A stretch of 64,000 nt of DNA, taken from contig OZ036005.1 of NCBI GenBank assembly GCA_964035015.1, positions 13,653,968 through 13,717,967 on the forward strand, written 5' to 3'. Below, piece by piece: positions 1 through 41,332 of this stretch. How positions within the stretch are numbered: the stretch's first letter is position 1; each line of letters starts with the position of its first letter. The stretch comes from Corallium rubrum. Taxonomy: Eukaryota; Cnidaria; Anthozoa; Scleralcyonacea; Coralliidae. The notes under the pieces are model-generated. The model ran no database searches and was not told the origin of the DNA. It saw only the letters and a program-made list of their open reading frames with translations. A program made the translations under genes and the position numbers.

Positions 1-153
1 TTCTCCAGTAATTTTATAGCAGTAAGACAGAGAGAGGAGAGAAAACCTCTGGTAGGAAGCGGCACGAATTGAACCTCACTTTCATGGAATTCAGGCTATA
101 TTTCGCTACAAATCTCACAGGCTAATCTGATGCAGGTTTAACCGATCATATTT
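1..153. other. Window start, no gene seen
   Basis: The first 55 bases resemble the GAGAGAAAACCTCT arm of the hairpin at 1377-1440, so the window probably opens inside a related repeat. Nothing coding is recognised. Confidence 0.3.
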
Positions 154-260
154 AACAATTAGTCACCGAAATCGAGGAGACTATCGGTGAATATTTACCG
201 AGCCGCGAAGCGGCGAGGTAAATACACCGATAGTCACCGAGACTGAGGTGACTAATTGTT
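154..260. mobile_element. Palindromic MITE, AACAATTAGTCACC family
   Basis: The sequence folds back on itself: AACAATTAGTCACCG at the left is answered by GGTGACTAATTGTT at the right, with further pairing of CTATCGGTG and GTATTTACC-type blocks inside. A second member with the same ends is at 30034-30137. No coding capacity. Confidence 0.75.
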
Positions 261-1142
261 TTAGTATAATTTCAGAGGTTGATAAAAAACCAATAACGTT
301 GAAACAAAAACTTTTAAAAACAACTGCTTTCATTTTAACAGTGGTGATTCTGTTTATTCACAGACGATGTTAGCAAGCCACAGTCTTTGTCAGTAAATAA
401 TTTCAAAAAAAGAGTAAACAACATCCTACTTTGGAATTGAACTTGTACATACATTCAAGTATATGCTAAAAAGACTTTTATTCTGGTGTTTTGGATCCTG
501 TGTTACGGCTTTTTTGCACTTAATTCATGTTCTTCACTCATGACGAGTTTTTCGAAAACATCGCTACGACCAAAACCTAGCCAAAACATACAAAAAGATA
601 CGAAGAAATATAGAAAATATACTTCCTTACCTTTATAAAGTTTTGTTTTTACGATATTTGATATGTACAACATCTCAGTGATAAGTGTTTTCAGTAATGT
701 TTCAGTATTATGCTCTTTTGTTTGTCTCAAAAACTACAGACCCCATTTTGAAAAAAAAAATATCAACACTTCAATGAATCGACAAATTCTAAAATGTCAT
801 ACTTCAAAATGACAACTCCGAGGGGGAGACTGAAACGAGTAAAGTCAGTGCAGTGTTGAATAAGTACCAGTCTCTTTTCTAAAACTACTTTTGAAGAACA
901 ATTTCTTGTGATGTAATAGTCACCGCGCTAGGCGGTGACTATCACCTCAGATTCACCGCTGAGCGGACCAATCAGAAAGCTGGAAAGCCTCTTTTCCACT
1001 ATGAAATTATACTAACACCCTATAGTAATAAGAAGTTTAGCGAATCGACACTCTGTTTGAGGGTTATCCAATCTGAACATGTACACAAATAGTGTAATAA
1101 AAGTAGCATGCTGTGCTGCGCAGGCAGGGTAGAAACAACAAT

Positions 1143-1303
1143 CGAAATATAGTAACGTTAGATATACTCCGAAACAGAGAACGTAGGAGTCTAACGTTTC
1201 GAGCGAACGCCCTTCGTCAGAGAGAAACGTGACGAAGGGCCTTCGCTCGAAACGACTCCTACGTTCTCTGTTTCGGCAGTATATCTAACCTTACTATATT
1301 TCA
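1143..1303. mobile_element. Hairpin MITE with TTCGAGCGAA core
   Basis: Near-perfect inverted arms of about 75 bases (CGAAACAGAGAACGTAGGAG on the left, complement on the right) around a short AGAGAGAAACG loop. Outer bases TTGAAATATAGTAAGG also pair. A related, more diverged member lies at 9625-9757. Confidence 0.75.
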
Positions 1304-1376
1304 ATTGTTGAACATGTACACGTTCTGTTCAGCTAGAATTATATTAGAGCGGTTTGATCAATCATCGTACCGTTTC

Positions 1377-1440
1377 CTACAAGAGGTTTTCTCTCGTCTT
1401 ACCGCTATAATTAAATTACGGGAGAGAAAACCTCTACTAC
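1377..1440. repeat. Short hairpin repeat (AGAGGTTTTCTCTC)
   Basis: Arms AAGAGGTTTTCTCTC and GAGAGAAAACCTCT around an AT-rich centre. The same arm begins the window near base 35. Confidence 0.55.
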
Positions 1441-1521
1441 CAGGGTAGACACTTTGTGTTTTTCTCATGAATTATTAACGAGTTTTTGAAAAACTGAGAA
1501 AACATTGCTGTTCATTTTTGA

Positions 1522-2029
1522 AGGCCCACGCTAAACGTCGCAGAATAAACGAATTTAATTCGAATTAACTTCGTCAGTAATAGTGAACCTGCACAATCCA
1601 ACGAGGATTCCTATTGGTTGAGACGACAAATTATTATGATATTCGTCAATACTGGGGCGGGTGATAAGAACTTGTCATTCCAACTGGCTGGCTGAATCAG
1701 TCTTCTGGGACTGATTCAGACTTTAGTATTTTACTCTGGCTAAAGCCAGACGATTTTATATACTTGTCAAGGTGGTCAAGGGGAGAGCTACCAATGGGTT
1801 AATGAAGTTGACATAAATTGTGAAGCGATAGCTGTGGCATGTAAGAGAACATTTTCATAACACTATTGCTCAGGTGATTTCTGTGTATTATCCGTGTGAC
1901 TCAGACGAATTTAATTGCTGAGACGAATTAAATTCAAGTGTCGAAATGAATCGAGTTAAACGTCGCAGTTTCGTCGAATAAAATTCAAGCAATTAAATTC
2001 GTCTATTGTGCGACGTTTAGTGCAGGCCT
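1522..2029. mobile_element. Non-autonomous TIR element, AGGCCCACGCTAAACG
   Basis: Inverted ends AGGCCCACGCTAAACGTCGCA (1522) and TGCGACGTTTAGTGCAGGCCT (2029), with one or two differences, enclose about 500 bp without coding potential. Subterminal ATTAAATTCGTCT motifs repeat inside. Confidence 0.65.
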
Positions 2030-3977
2030 AAATGTTACCAAGACAGTATAAAGATGAGAGAGAGAGAATGTATAGTAATGGTCTAGTCCCATTCTAATTC
2101 CTCTTAAGTTATTTTTTAGATCTCGAGATAGCCAATGATCAAACGATACTCATAGCATGTGACACAAATCATGATTTTTGCGTGGCGGTTTACACGTTCC
2201 TAATTCGGGAAAACAAAATGGCGGGAAAAAGTCATAGGAGTGAAGTACGTTATGTCGAAGAAACGCATTACGAAAACTTACAGTGCAGTCAAGATTCCTC
2301 TTAAACGGAAAAGACTTTTATCTTTTCTAAAATCCTCGTGTAGTAATATAATTGGTCTTTTGTATAGGACACCTTATGTCATTTTGGACTGCTCGGCAGG
2401 TTGCGAGTAACGAGATGACGAATTTGGAGTACCAAGATGGCCGCCACGGAAACTTTGTATGTTTTCGTAGCACGAAAAGAGACGAAGAAGCCACATTAAA
2501 CACGGAGCGACTGCATAAGTACTGGCTGAGGTACTCAGCCAATCCTGCCCAAACGCATCTGATTGGTCCACACAGCTAAAATTACTTCCGGCTTTGCCGA
2601 GGAACTTTGGCTAAGACTGAAGAGTAGAGCTTTTGTGAGACTTGTTTACTGTTTTTAAATTAACCTTGCCACTTCCCAAACGTCGGATTTGTCTTTTTCA
2701 AGTGTAACACATCATTTTGAGTAGAAAGACGGAAAAATTACGCTTTCAAACGTCGAAACAAAACTAAGGTGAGGAAAAACCGTACGAAAAAGACCAAGCG
2801 TCTCACCATTTTTCTTGTTGAATGCAGACGATGTCTGTTTTCTTTGCTTATTCATTCATATCTTCCGTCCTTGTAATTATAAGACCCTTTTATATACACC
2901 AAGAATGTTGATAATGAATATCTCCATGTAGATGTCTGAACATCATCTCACTTTTCAACGACGACAACTTTGCTTTTGCACGACCGACAGTACATGTTGT
3001 CTGGAAAGCCAGACAAATGACTACTAAAAAGTTCTCAATTTGTGATATATTGACTTGCAAAGTTCATATAATAAACTATTTATTGTCTTCGTTTAAATGG
3101 TCTGTTTTAGTTAAATATCAAAGTATTGTCTTTTAAGTGGAACTCTATTTAAAAAAACGGCGAAAGACAAAGCAGCTATAAACGTGACCTTCAAACATCG
3201 TTTGAAAGCAAGGTCATAATATAAGCTTATATATTTTACAAATTCATTGACCAAACAAATTTAATCACTTCAGAATTGTTTTTATCTAAGACACTTGGGC
3301 TTCTCTTTACAATTTACATGGGTAATTGAAAGGTAAAAAGATTATAAATAAAAGATAATTCTCAAAACTTCACCAGCTCACTGACTCGTTGTTGACTTGA
3401 CTGTTGACATTTCAAACTGTCAGTGCGTAGCCGGGGGGGCGCTCCCTTTTATGCGCTCGCTCCGTGTTTAAGAAACTTCCTGCTATTGGTATCAAACAAA
3501 AAAAAACTCTAAAAGGTTTAGAAGCTTAGTTTGTATTTTTAAGGTTTAGAAGCTTTGTTTGTATTTTTAAGCAGTAAAACGTGTTATTTCGTAGTTTAGT
3601 ATTCTGCCCGGTAATCGATAAACTTGCCTATATCACAAAACTCGTAAAAAACCCTAACGAAACCAGTCAAAAACTTCATTATAGTAATATAGAACTATTT
3701 AAACACCTTTGGTAGTAAAACATGTGTCTTTACTTGTATTTTCCTTCTGTTTTCCAGTCGCGCTGTAAATTGACATCTGACAATTGTTTTACGGCTTTTC
3801 CCACTCCCACGGTAAACTGTTATTACTCTTAAACCGCAAGGTACACTGGACCAGGCCTACCAATATGGCCGCCAGTGGATTCAAAATGTTTACTGAGAGA
3901 TTAGTGGACTGGACCATTACTACACATTCCCTCTCTTACGTTTATACTTAATAAACGGTTGCCATTTGCCAACATAC
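2030..3977. other. Non-coding stretch left of the KIF13 exon
   Basis: No exon is recognised. It holds a 30-bp direct duplication at about 3512-3571 (AGGTTTAGAAGCTT...TTGTATTTTTAA), a small C/G tract at 3430, and YY1-like ATGGCCGCC sites near 2438 and 3866. A 75-aa open frame at 2352-2579 has no recognisable domain. Confidence 0.4.
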
Positions 3978-32101
<28,124 letters not shown>

Positions 32102-32393
32102 TTTGAACCTCCGGCAACTCGACGTAAAACACGGTTTTCTTTCGTCCTTTACATCACAAATAAACGGCCTCGTTATAAGGTTCGTAGTATTTTATACAGG
32201 ATGTTAACGTTCATGGTTTTCTAGAGAAATCGACATTCAATTGCTTATCGACATGTTGGTGCGAACACCAACATCCGGGAGGCACTGCGTGAGTCGCCGG
32301 TGGTACCCGAGACACAGTGCCCGAGATGTGATCCTACCGTCATTTGGATCGGAGTGGAATATTCATAATCGAACGAAACAGATGGAATAAAAT

Positions 32394-32910
32394 CAACCTC
32401 GTCCCCAGGGCATTTTGCCTCCACGTTGGGAGGTCGGCGAAAATGGCTGGCATCGGCTGGTCGATTCTATAATCGGATTGGCCGGTTTAAAAACTTGATT
32501 AATTCAGATACAGTGTAATTTATTCATCAAAATATGAATTGCAATAAATCCACTCTGCGAAGTTCATCCAAAGAATTGTAACGATAGCTTTGGTTAAGTC
32601 AAGAACAACATTAGATAAATGTTTCTTCCCGACATTTAAATGTATCCTGGATAATCGTGGGGAGTATCATGATGAATAATGCTAGCCAGTTGCATTTATG
32701 ATAAAGGTTCACATGAGTGATTCGGCAGAGCGTTAAATATTTATTATTTATTATTCATGTATACGTATTACACAAAAACGAAACACAAAGACCGCATAAA
32801 TTTTCTTGCCAAAACACCCCAAAATTCTGGGTGTCACGTGACCAGCCGATGCCAGGGCCATTTTCGCCGACCTCCCAACGTGGAGGCAAAATGCCCTGGG
32901 GACGAGGTTG
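32394..32910. mobile_element. MULE-like MITE with 9-bp duplication
   Basis: Inverted ends of about 68 bases (CAACCTCGTCCCCAGGGCAT, TTTGCCTCCACGTTGGGAGG) flanked by GAATAAAAT on both sides (32385-32393, 32911-32919). A 9-bp duplication suggests the Mutator superfamily. Located in the spacer between the divergent KIF13 and EBAG9 genes. Confidence 0.75.
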
Positions 32911-32999
32911 GAATAAAATAGCATAATATAATATAATAAAATGAACAAATCGAAACATGCCCCATTATACGAATGTTAAAAATGTACGATTTTACAACG

Positions 33000-33440
33000 T
33001 GCAATTTCGCAAATTACCATTTTACAAGCATGCAGCATTTCGCAAATTACCAATTCGCAAAATATTATTTTCCCAAAGTACCATAATTGCCAAGTAGTCC
33101 ATCTTGCAAAGTACCATTTCGCCATTTAATTACTATTTTGCAATGCGCTATTTTGCAATGTATGCCATTTTACAAAGTGCATTTCGAAAATTAATTACAA
33201 TGTCGCAAAATACAATTTTGCAAAGTACCTGCCATTTTGCAAGTTACTCAGTTTCGCCAAGTGCCATTTTCAGAAAAGTATATTTTGCAAAGTACCATTT
33301 TTCAAACTATACCATGCATGCATTTCGCAAAGTAGCATTTCACACGTGCACAGTATCGCACCGTTTCTCAAAGTACACGTTACTTTTACACAGTACGTAC
33401 ACATGTACATACATTTTACACAGTACCAGTTCTTATAGTA
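33000..33440. repeat. Degenerate tandem repeat TTTTGCAAAGTACCA
   Basis: The phrase TTGCAAAGTACCATTT and variants (TTCGCAAATTACCA, TTTACAAAGTGCA) recurs about every 18-25 bases for 440 bases. An isolated patch (TTTACACAGTACCATTTT) is at 35020-35060. Confidence 0.7.
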
Positions 33441-33574
33441 CCATTTTACCTCGCTCGTAGGGACAATTGGGGATAGGGGAGGACGCGCAATTGCCGCATG
33501 GCGTCCTCGCGTGTCGTCCCCGTTATCCCCCACCGAGTGTCGAAAAACCTCTGGCATCCAGGGTACCTCTCATC

Positions 33575-33902
33575 TAGAATTCAGGATTATCCTGTAATGT
33601 GAAATGGTCTAGAATTCAAAATCCTGAATATTATAGAATTAAATCCAACCCCCCCCCCCCCCCCCCAATCCCAACCACCACCTCTGAACATGACTCTAAA
33701 CCTAACCACAACCCCCTGACAACCCCGGCCCTGCAGGCAACCCTAAATCTAACCACAACCCCCCAGTGGCACTAAATCTAACCACAATCTTTTGTTGTTG
33801 TATACATGCTCTTTGGTTTAACATATCTTGCATGGGGTCATATAAAGTCACGAAGGGACAGAGAAGTCCCCTTTGACAATTCAGGATAATCTTGAATTCT
33901 AA
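33575..33902 (-). repeat. Repeat with AATTCAGGATTATCCTG ends, copy 2
   Basis: Inverted relative to 25707-25972. Bounded by CTAGAATTCAGGATTATCCT and GACAATTCAGGATAATC. Contains a poly-C run and three copies of CTAAATCTAACCACAACCCC. Confidence 0.6.
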
Positions 33903-34162
33903 GTGAGAGGACATGTTGCTTTTACCATAGTTCATAGAACATATGCCGTTTGGAAGCTCTATATATTGTCCTTCAACTTGAAGTAATGGTCATGTTAATT
34001 GAAACTGACAATGGAAGTAAATTCTATGGACACGTGACGACGAATTAAGCAACCTCATGTACACTGACGTGACGATGGAGGATTAAACCAGATCGTTGCT
34101 GTTGGATAGCCTCCTCCGCAGGCATCTCAAATGAGAGGGAAGGAAGCTTACTTAAGCTTAAA

Positions 34163-34418
34163 GCCCGTTCTCCACTAGGCGAATTTGTTCGCGCGAAGCG
34201 AATTCTCCGGCAATATGATTGGCAAGTAAGAAAATTGGCGCAAAAACTAGCAGCACCAACCAACTACATTGCATGAATGGGTATTTCGATTCGATTCGCG
34301 CGAATGTCGCGCAAAATTTTCTTTTGTCTCGCAAGCTCCCGAGTGGAACTAATTAGTCAAGACAAAAGAAAAATGTCGAGTCAGTCGACGACAAATATCG
34401 CCTAGTGGAAAACCGCCT
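34163..34418. mobile_element. MITE with TCCACTAGGCGA ends
   Basis: GTTCTCCACTAGGCGAATTT and ATCGCCTAGTGGAAAAC are inverted ends. A second, partial copy begins at 34427 (GTTTTCCACTAGGCGATTTC) and shares TTCGCGCGAAGCGA. Confidence 0.65.
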
Positions 34419-35266
34419 TTCGGCTGGTTTTCCACTAGGCGATTTCTTTCGCGCGAAGCGACTGTCTTTTGTTCGAAGTCAATAGATTTCTGATTAGTTC
34501 CAGCTCAAGAGACAAAAGAAAAAGGGAGACCAGAGGCAGAGAGTGTCTGCGGGGGGCGGAGCAGGCTTCATACAATGAATCTGAGTCGGGATAAAACGTA
34601 GTTCATTTACTAACATGAGGCTGAAGCAGCCGTAGTAAACATAACATTTCTGATTTCAGAAACTTTTTAATGTTCAGGAGTATTCGATAAGGATAAAATT
34701 TGCTTATCGATTATCCTTGACAATAATCCTAAACGTAGTGTCTAAAAATAATGAACTCAAAACATGAAAAAACAGTCCCAGCCTATGTTATCTTCCCGTT
34801 GTAATTTGCATAGGGGTCCAAATTGAATAGGAAACTAATTTGCATGTGGGCCTAATTGAAACTAGGTATACGATTTGGTGTATTGGATGACTGCTTCATT
34901 ATACAGAAAATACAATAACGTGAAGTTGAACAAATTTCCATAAACTTGAACAAAAACATAGAACAGTGACTTTGGACGACTTTCCAAACCATGTGTATAC
35001 GTTCTATTAACTATATGATTTTACACAGTACCATTTTTTATAGTACCATTTTACTAAGTACTAAGAGCCCATCCACACATGTTTTCCTAGCGTTTTCATA
35101 TTGTTTCAGGTAATGAGACCATTGTTCTGCTGAATCTGCTCCCCTGGCCTGAGGACTGATCGAGAACAATATAAAAACGCTTACCGTTATTTCGCGCGTG
35201 TTTTTATATAAACACCACCGGTTGAAGCAAACGACAGCTTAATGTTGGCTATTTGGCTTTGTAACC

Positions 35267-35452
35267 ATGCCTCGTCATTCGCAACAAGATGGCCGCTCGA
35301 GAATGAGGTTTCGACAATTGTTTTCCTGGTTATTTGTTCTTATAAACCTTATTAAAAGGTGCATTTGTCGACGGAAAAAGTCAAAAGATGAAGATGAAAA
35401 CGTGACGTTGGTAAACAGGGTATCAGTTCAGCGATCGAGCCAAAACCCCGAG
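35267..35452 (+). CDS. EBAG9: EBAG9 exon 1
   Basis: 62 codons from ATG in context AACCATGCC to a GTAATA donor. It carries the membrane-anchor segment and a cluster CICRRKKSK. Confidence 0.93.
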
Positions 35453-38400
35453 GTAATATTGTACGTACCGCAATATCAAATACTGATATAGTGATATTTA
35501 ATCAATGACGTGTTAGATGAGGATTAGAGAAGACATGTAGATGCATGACACAGAGTATACAGGGCCAAATTAGGGAGAAATATACCATAGGGGCACAGAA
35601 GAAGTTGCAGGCCCTATAAAGTTGCAAAAGTGACCGTGACAACACAATTGTAGTACCTACCCCCCCCCCCCCCCTCCCCAACTACCGGCTGCTTACCCGA
35701 GCAGCAAATTCCTTTCCAAGTGTAACTCTGACTTTGAGGCTTGGGCTGACCGTTTTAACCAATATTTCAAAAGCCGTTGCTTATACAGTGGCCAGACTGC
35801 AAAGTTTGCTTTGCGCGGGCAATATCTAGCCCGCGCAATTGGAAACTGTAATTGGCTGTCTGCCCGCACAATTTTCGTCAAATTATATATTTGCCCGCGC
35901 ATTTGCCGCAATAGCGAATGGTTGGGCCGTTGAAAGAAACAGTGCAATTACTTTAACATCCTTATATTTACTTAAATGACTCTAAATCGATTTATTTTCC
36001 CGCAATATGATTGGGCTCGAATTCTGCTTAGTATTCAACATTATGTACAGGCTACATTATGTACACCAAAAGTGTCACTGAATCAGTTGCCGAATCCTTC
36101 TACCGAGTTGTAGAAAACCAAGAGATGGCAGGAGGTCAGTTCAAAGGTTGACTGATGTTTACCTGCGGTGATTCAATGTGAATCAGCCCTTGAAGAAATG
36201 GCCAAGCTATATATCAACGGCAGGAAAGAGGACGGTCTCAAAAGCCATCCCATTCCCATACATATAAACAGATCTGAAAAGGGTTCACAACAAATCTCAA
36301 AACTTGTTGACCGCATTCATAAATCTACGCCAAGGCTTCCATTTATGCTTTAATTTACCGTAACGTAGCCAAACATTATTGTGATAAGGTTTTCATACAC
36401 TAACACTGTTGCTGTAGTCATGCAGAGACTACTATGTACAGTAATGAAGATATGCAATCTAAGGAACGTTTGATCTTTATGAACTTTTATCATTTCATTT
36501 GTATATACTACGTAATTGTATTAACGCAAATTTAGTTTAATTTTGTTGTACGTGACTAGAACTTGTTTCAAAACCTCTTGTCTCTAGCCTCTAGAACCGC
36601 TGACCAGCATGACTCATGTTATACAATAAATACAGTTAAACCGCGGAAATTTTCTTATCGAATATAGTTCGCCGCGCAAACGAAGTTTTCAGGACACAAC
36701 TTGCCCGCGCAACTCGCAAACTTTGCAGTCTGGTACAGTGGTTTAGTAAAAAATTTGCGTAAATAAAATCAATAAGATGATGTTGTAACACATGAAATAT
36801 AGTTAAAAGTGCCACTGCCTGGAATATGAAGCTGAATAACATAGAGGTTGCTACCCAGACATGGCCATGCAGACATCCCACTAAAATTTATCATCCATTA
36901 GATACTGTACATTTCACCAACACTTGTAGGTCTTTTAAAACTTTTGTCACCGATTTATTTACACGAGCAGCAAGAACATTATGCATAACACCATTCTTCG
37001 TAAATTTTGTAAAGCTCTGAGCTATAATCACTGCTATACATGTAGTAAGTGAAATATTAGCTTTCAAGTAAACTAATTAATTGGACAGTCACTTAAAACT
37101 GACTTTCACGCTTATCTGTTTCCGTAGGCAGCTTGGTCAAAACAATACTCTTTGTAAATTTTGTGAAGTTCTAGGATAAACTTTTCAAAATATTAGCTTT
37201 CAACTAAACAAATTTCATGTCAACAAGACTAGTCCAGGACAGCTTTATTTAGCATGATAATGGTGTAATTTCATTTGTCCATATACACAGAGGGAATGGA
37301 ATTATTGGAATACAGCTCTTGGGTAAGCAGACATTAGTTGTGTGTGTCAGTGTGTGTGTGGGGGGGGGGGGGGGGGGGGGTGTATGTAAGCAAGCCTTAA
37401 GAATGTCTGTGAAGGAGGCTAGGGGCAAATGCACCTCTGGGAAATTTTTGAAATTCAGATCTTTGAAATGCTATTTCTTCCATTTTGAGAGCACTTTTAA
37501 GTGAATAGAAACAATCTTAAATCTCATTTTTTCAGAGTGCCACATGTTTTTGAAATATTTCAGTCTAATATTTCACTCATTTTGATGACTTGGTGAGTCT
37601 GACATCATATAATCTGAATAAGACCATTTAAATGGGAGAAAATAAGTTGTGACTTAATTAAAACACATCTTATTTAAGTCACAAGCACAACTTATTTTGG
37701 AATACAGTATGCTGAATGCTTATAAAAATGTACTGCTAAAGTACAGTAGCTCTCAAAATGCTGCAAATGCCATTTCAGAAACCCAAGAACTCGTAAATTT
37801 TTGGGAGGCATATCCTGCACCCCTCCCCCATGCACATCTACATGTATCCTCTCCCCCCCCCCCCCAAGACTCATGGTTTTCCATCTTTGCCATATTTTCA
37901 CTTACGACAGCTGGTCAACTTTTTGTCAATAGTCAAATGCCTCAAATGGTAACCATCTCAAATCGTCAAATGCCCACTGATTTCGGACTTTTTTCCTATA
38001 GGAATTTCAGACTTTTTTCCTATAGGAATTCCTATAGGAATTTCAGACTTTTTTCCTATAGGAATTCCTATAGGAATTTCGGACTTGGCAGTATGGTTTA
38101 TTTATCACTGCCTAGCTTTTTGGAAAAACACGTTTGACAACAAATTTTGGAAAAGCCACAAAAGGACTAGACGGCTCCTTTTGGGTGATCCCTTTAGCCA
38201 AAACCCTAGAATACTGGCAGAGCATTCTGGTAGTTGTAGTCACCCAACTCAATCTCACATCATCGTGCAAATGGCCTATTAGGAAGTTAGTGCAACTATT
38301 GCCACATGTTCTGTACAGTGTACAGTATCCCAAGTTTTAATTTTCAGACCAGAATTGAAGGGCTGTGTTTGGACTGTACTATGACCTTAGGGCTTTGCAT

Positions 38401-41268
38401 CATATCAGATATTCAGATAATCCAATAATTTGGATCATATTGTATGAGAGTGTAGGCAGACCCTCACATTATCATGGGGTCTATCTGATCCTACTAACAC
38501 TTCTTAGTTAAATGTTAGACAACATAAAATAATTGGCAGGTTTTGGATAATGCCAGATGATTTTACTCATCACAACGAGGAAATAGGGTATTTTTTTGAG
38601 GGGAGGAGGATGGGTTAACCAACTTTACATATTACATACTGTACAGTACATACACACATACTGTACATACATACAGTGCTGTACATATATTTAATTATTT
38701 CTTCCCACAAGGGGCTTTTCAAGAGCAATTTATATATTAAATTTCAGCATGGCAGAGCCGAAGGCATATTGTTAAAGGTACTCTGGCTGCCACCATATGA
38801 TGTATGTCAGACCACGAATCACCTGTAAGACCTTGGTGTTGATTTTATGATTTTTCATGTGGAAAATATGATACGATTTCTTAAAGACTCTTGTCAAGAG
38901 TTTGAAGCTAATCTCTCACCACTATCGGATTTCATCAGGTCGAGGCATGGCAGCTAATACAATTGCTATGTATTGTTAAAGGAAACAGTTACTGTATTTT
39001 CACACCCATCTAGCAAGTTTCAATATTTTTGTTATTGGGCATTTCTTCGTTGCGGACGTTACATTTCAGACAAAATATCAAGGCTATTTCTCAATATAGC
39101 TTGAATGTCAAAAACTATTTTGATAATGATGCTGTTTGTAGCTACTGTACTAGTAAAAGACAATTAACTTACACTGGTACAATCAATTTAGTTCTTCTTG
39201 AATTAAAGGAAATATATGCGTTGCGGACGTTACAAAAATGAACCATGTGTATTTGGCAACAATGTTTGATCGTATTTTCGTATGAAATGATAACGTTTAG
39301 GGGAACTATTTGAGTTTGCACATATGAACATATGTTTGAGGTTTAATTTTTATGTCACACTATTTTAAATTATTTTCTCTGTGTTTACCAAGAAGACAAA
39401 ATGAGCCGTTGCGGACGTTACACTTCCCCGTTGCGGATGTTACACAGCATGAAAGCTTTACATATATATTCACATCAGACCTGGGCCTTTCCAGGTTTCT
39501 TGGGATGGTTCAAAGTCAGCATTTCAATAAAAACATAAAGTATATACTTCATGCACCCCTAATCCTAATCCTAACCCTAACCGTTAAGAAATTAAATTGT
39601 CCCATGTGGGTTAACCTGCTCTATGGGCCTGTGCATTTGGAAGGCAGCAATCCATTTGATATCAATAAGCATGGAGAAGTCAAGAAACTGTTTTCTTTTG
39701 TAATGAAACAAAGAAATACATGAACATTTAAAGCGCCAGTCATTGAGGGCCATTGCTCTTTAAAGGGCAACAAGTGTTTTGTAAAACGTTTAAGTTTTAA
39801 TTGTTGTTTAATTGTTGTTGTTGATGTTTTAAACATGAGCCTCTGGCTCGGATGTAAGGGTAACCTTATCCCACGTTACTGACTTTAATAAATTGTATTG
39901 TATTGTATTGTTAAGCCAAGAAAACCATTGTAAGTTTTCAAAATTTAGAAACAGTCACTTTTGAGGAAAAATGTTCCTGAAGAAGAAAAATATTTCTTGT
40001 TTTAGCTGTATGTTTGAGACAGCTTTAAATAGCTGATATGAAATGTTGACTTTTTTACCCAGGACAGATATTTGAAACTCCAGGATAGATATTTGAAACT
40101 TAAGGATCAATATGCCTTCGGTTCTGCTTTGTTTGGAGCAGTTGTTTTACTGTGTAACGTCTGCAACGTAACGTCCGCAACACAAGTTATGTAACGTCCG
40201 CAACGCAATTCCTGGAAATTGAAAACAGTGGTTAATGTTTTTTATTATTTTTATGTTACTTTTAGTTTGTTAATTAAACTTGAGTAATAGAATGCGTAAA
40301 ATGATACTGCTTTATGTTATGAGATTAAAAAAACCTATGTCACCCACTGTGATCGTGTAACGTCCGCAACGAAATCTCAACTCCGAACAACCCCTGGTAT
40401 TTTTTTTCATGCCAAACATAATCTCCAAAAAGACTTTGCTGTTTCAAAGCAACCCTTATAAAATTGCAAAAAATGTGTAGATTGTTTTTTCCACCTGTCT
40501 TGGTTGTTACATTTAATGTTAAGATGTGTGCATTTTTCGATAAATTTTGTGGTTAAAATATGCAAACATTTTGACCCCCAGGGCTCCCCCCCCCCCCCCC
40601 CCGGTAACAGAAAAAGCCGACTTCAACATTTTTATAAACTTTGAGGTACATAGATATGAAAAATGTTTACTTTTGATGAAAGTTTCTTAGTCCAAAATTT
40701 TATTTTTTTTTCAACTCTCATGTGGAATTGCCCTATTATCAACTCTAATATCTTCATGGCAAAATATGATAGTTATTACCTACAATTTAAAACAGGTTAA
40801 TTATGTTTTGATCAAAAGCTTTTCCAACACCCAAATTTAGCAACAACGTGACAAGGATTTTCTGACAAACAATCCCTGTGAGGGGGTTTAAGCACCTCTC
40901 TTGCCCCTCATCCACAGCAGCTTGAAAGAGTTAAACTAAAGATCTTGTTTCTTTTATTTAGGGAGAAGATTTAGCTCCTTGGGATGAGTGGGGTCAGAGT
41001 GATGGTGGTCTAATTAGCATAAAGGTAGAACCTTCCACACCAACTTCAGAACAAAACAAGGATGAAACGGATCTGTTTGGAGATATGCAGCCAGTGTTTC
41101 AAAAGCCCAAGAAGGTTTGAGTTTGATTATGAGTGTTTTTATGCATTATTTTATTTATATACATATACATTGTGAGGCATCAAAGGTGACTCATAAGCAG
41201 TTACCTTCATCCTGCTCATCAGCACTACACTGATGAGGCCCGAAAGGCCGAAACGGTACCGTCTGTAG

Positions 41269-41332
<64 letters not shown>

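Noticed and set aside
39555..39592. Telomeric repeat / chromosome end
   Set aside because: Only three or four CCTAAC-like units, internal to a mobile element.
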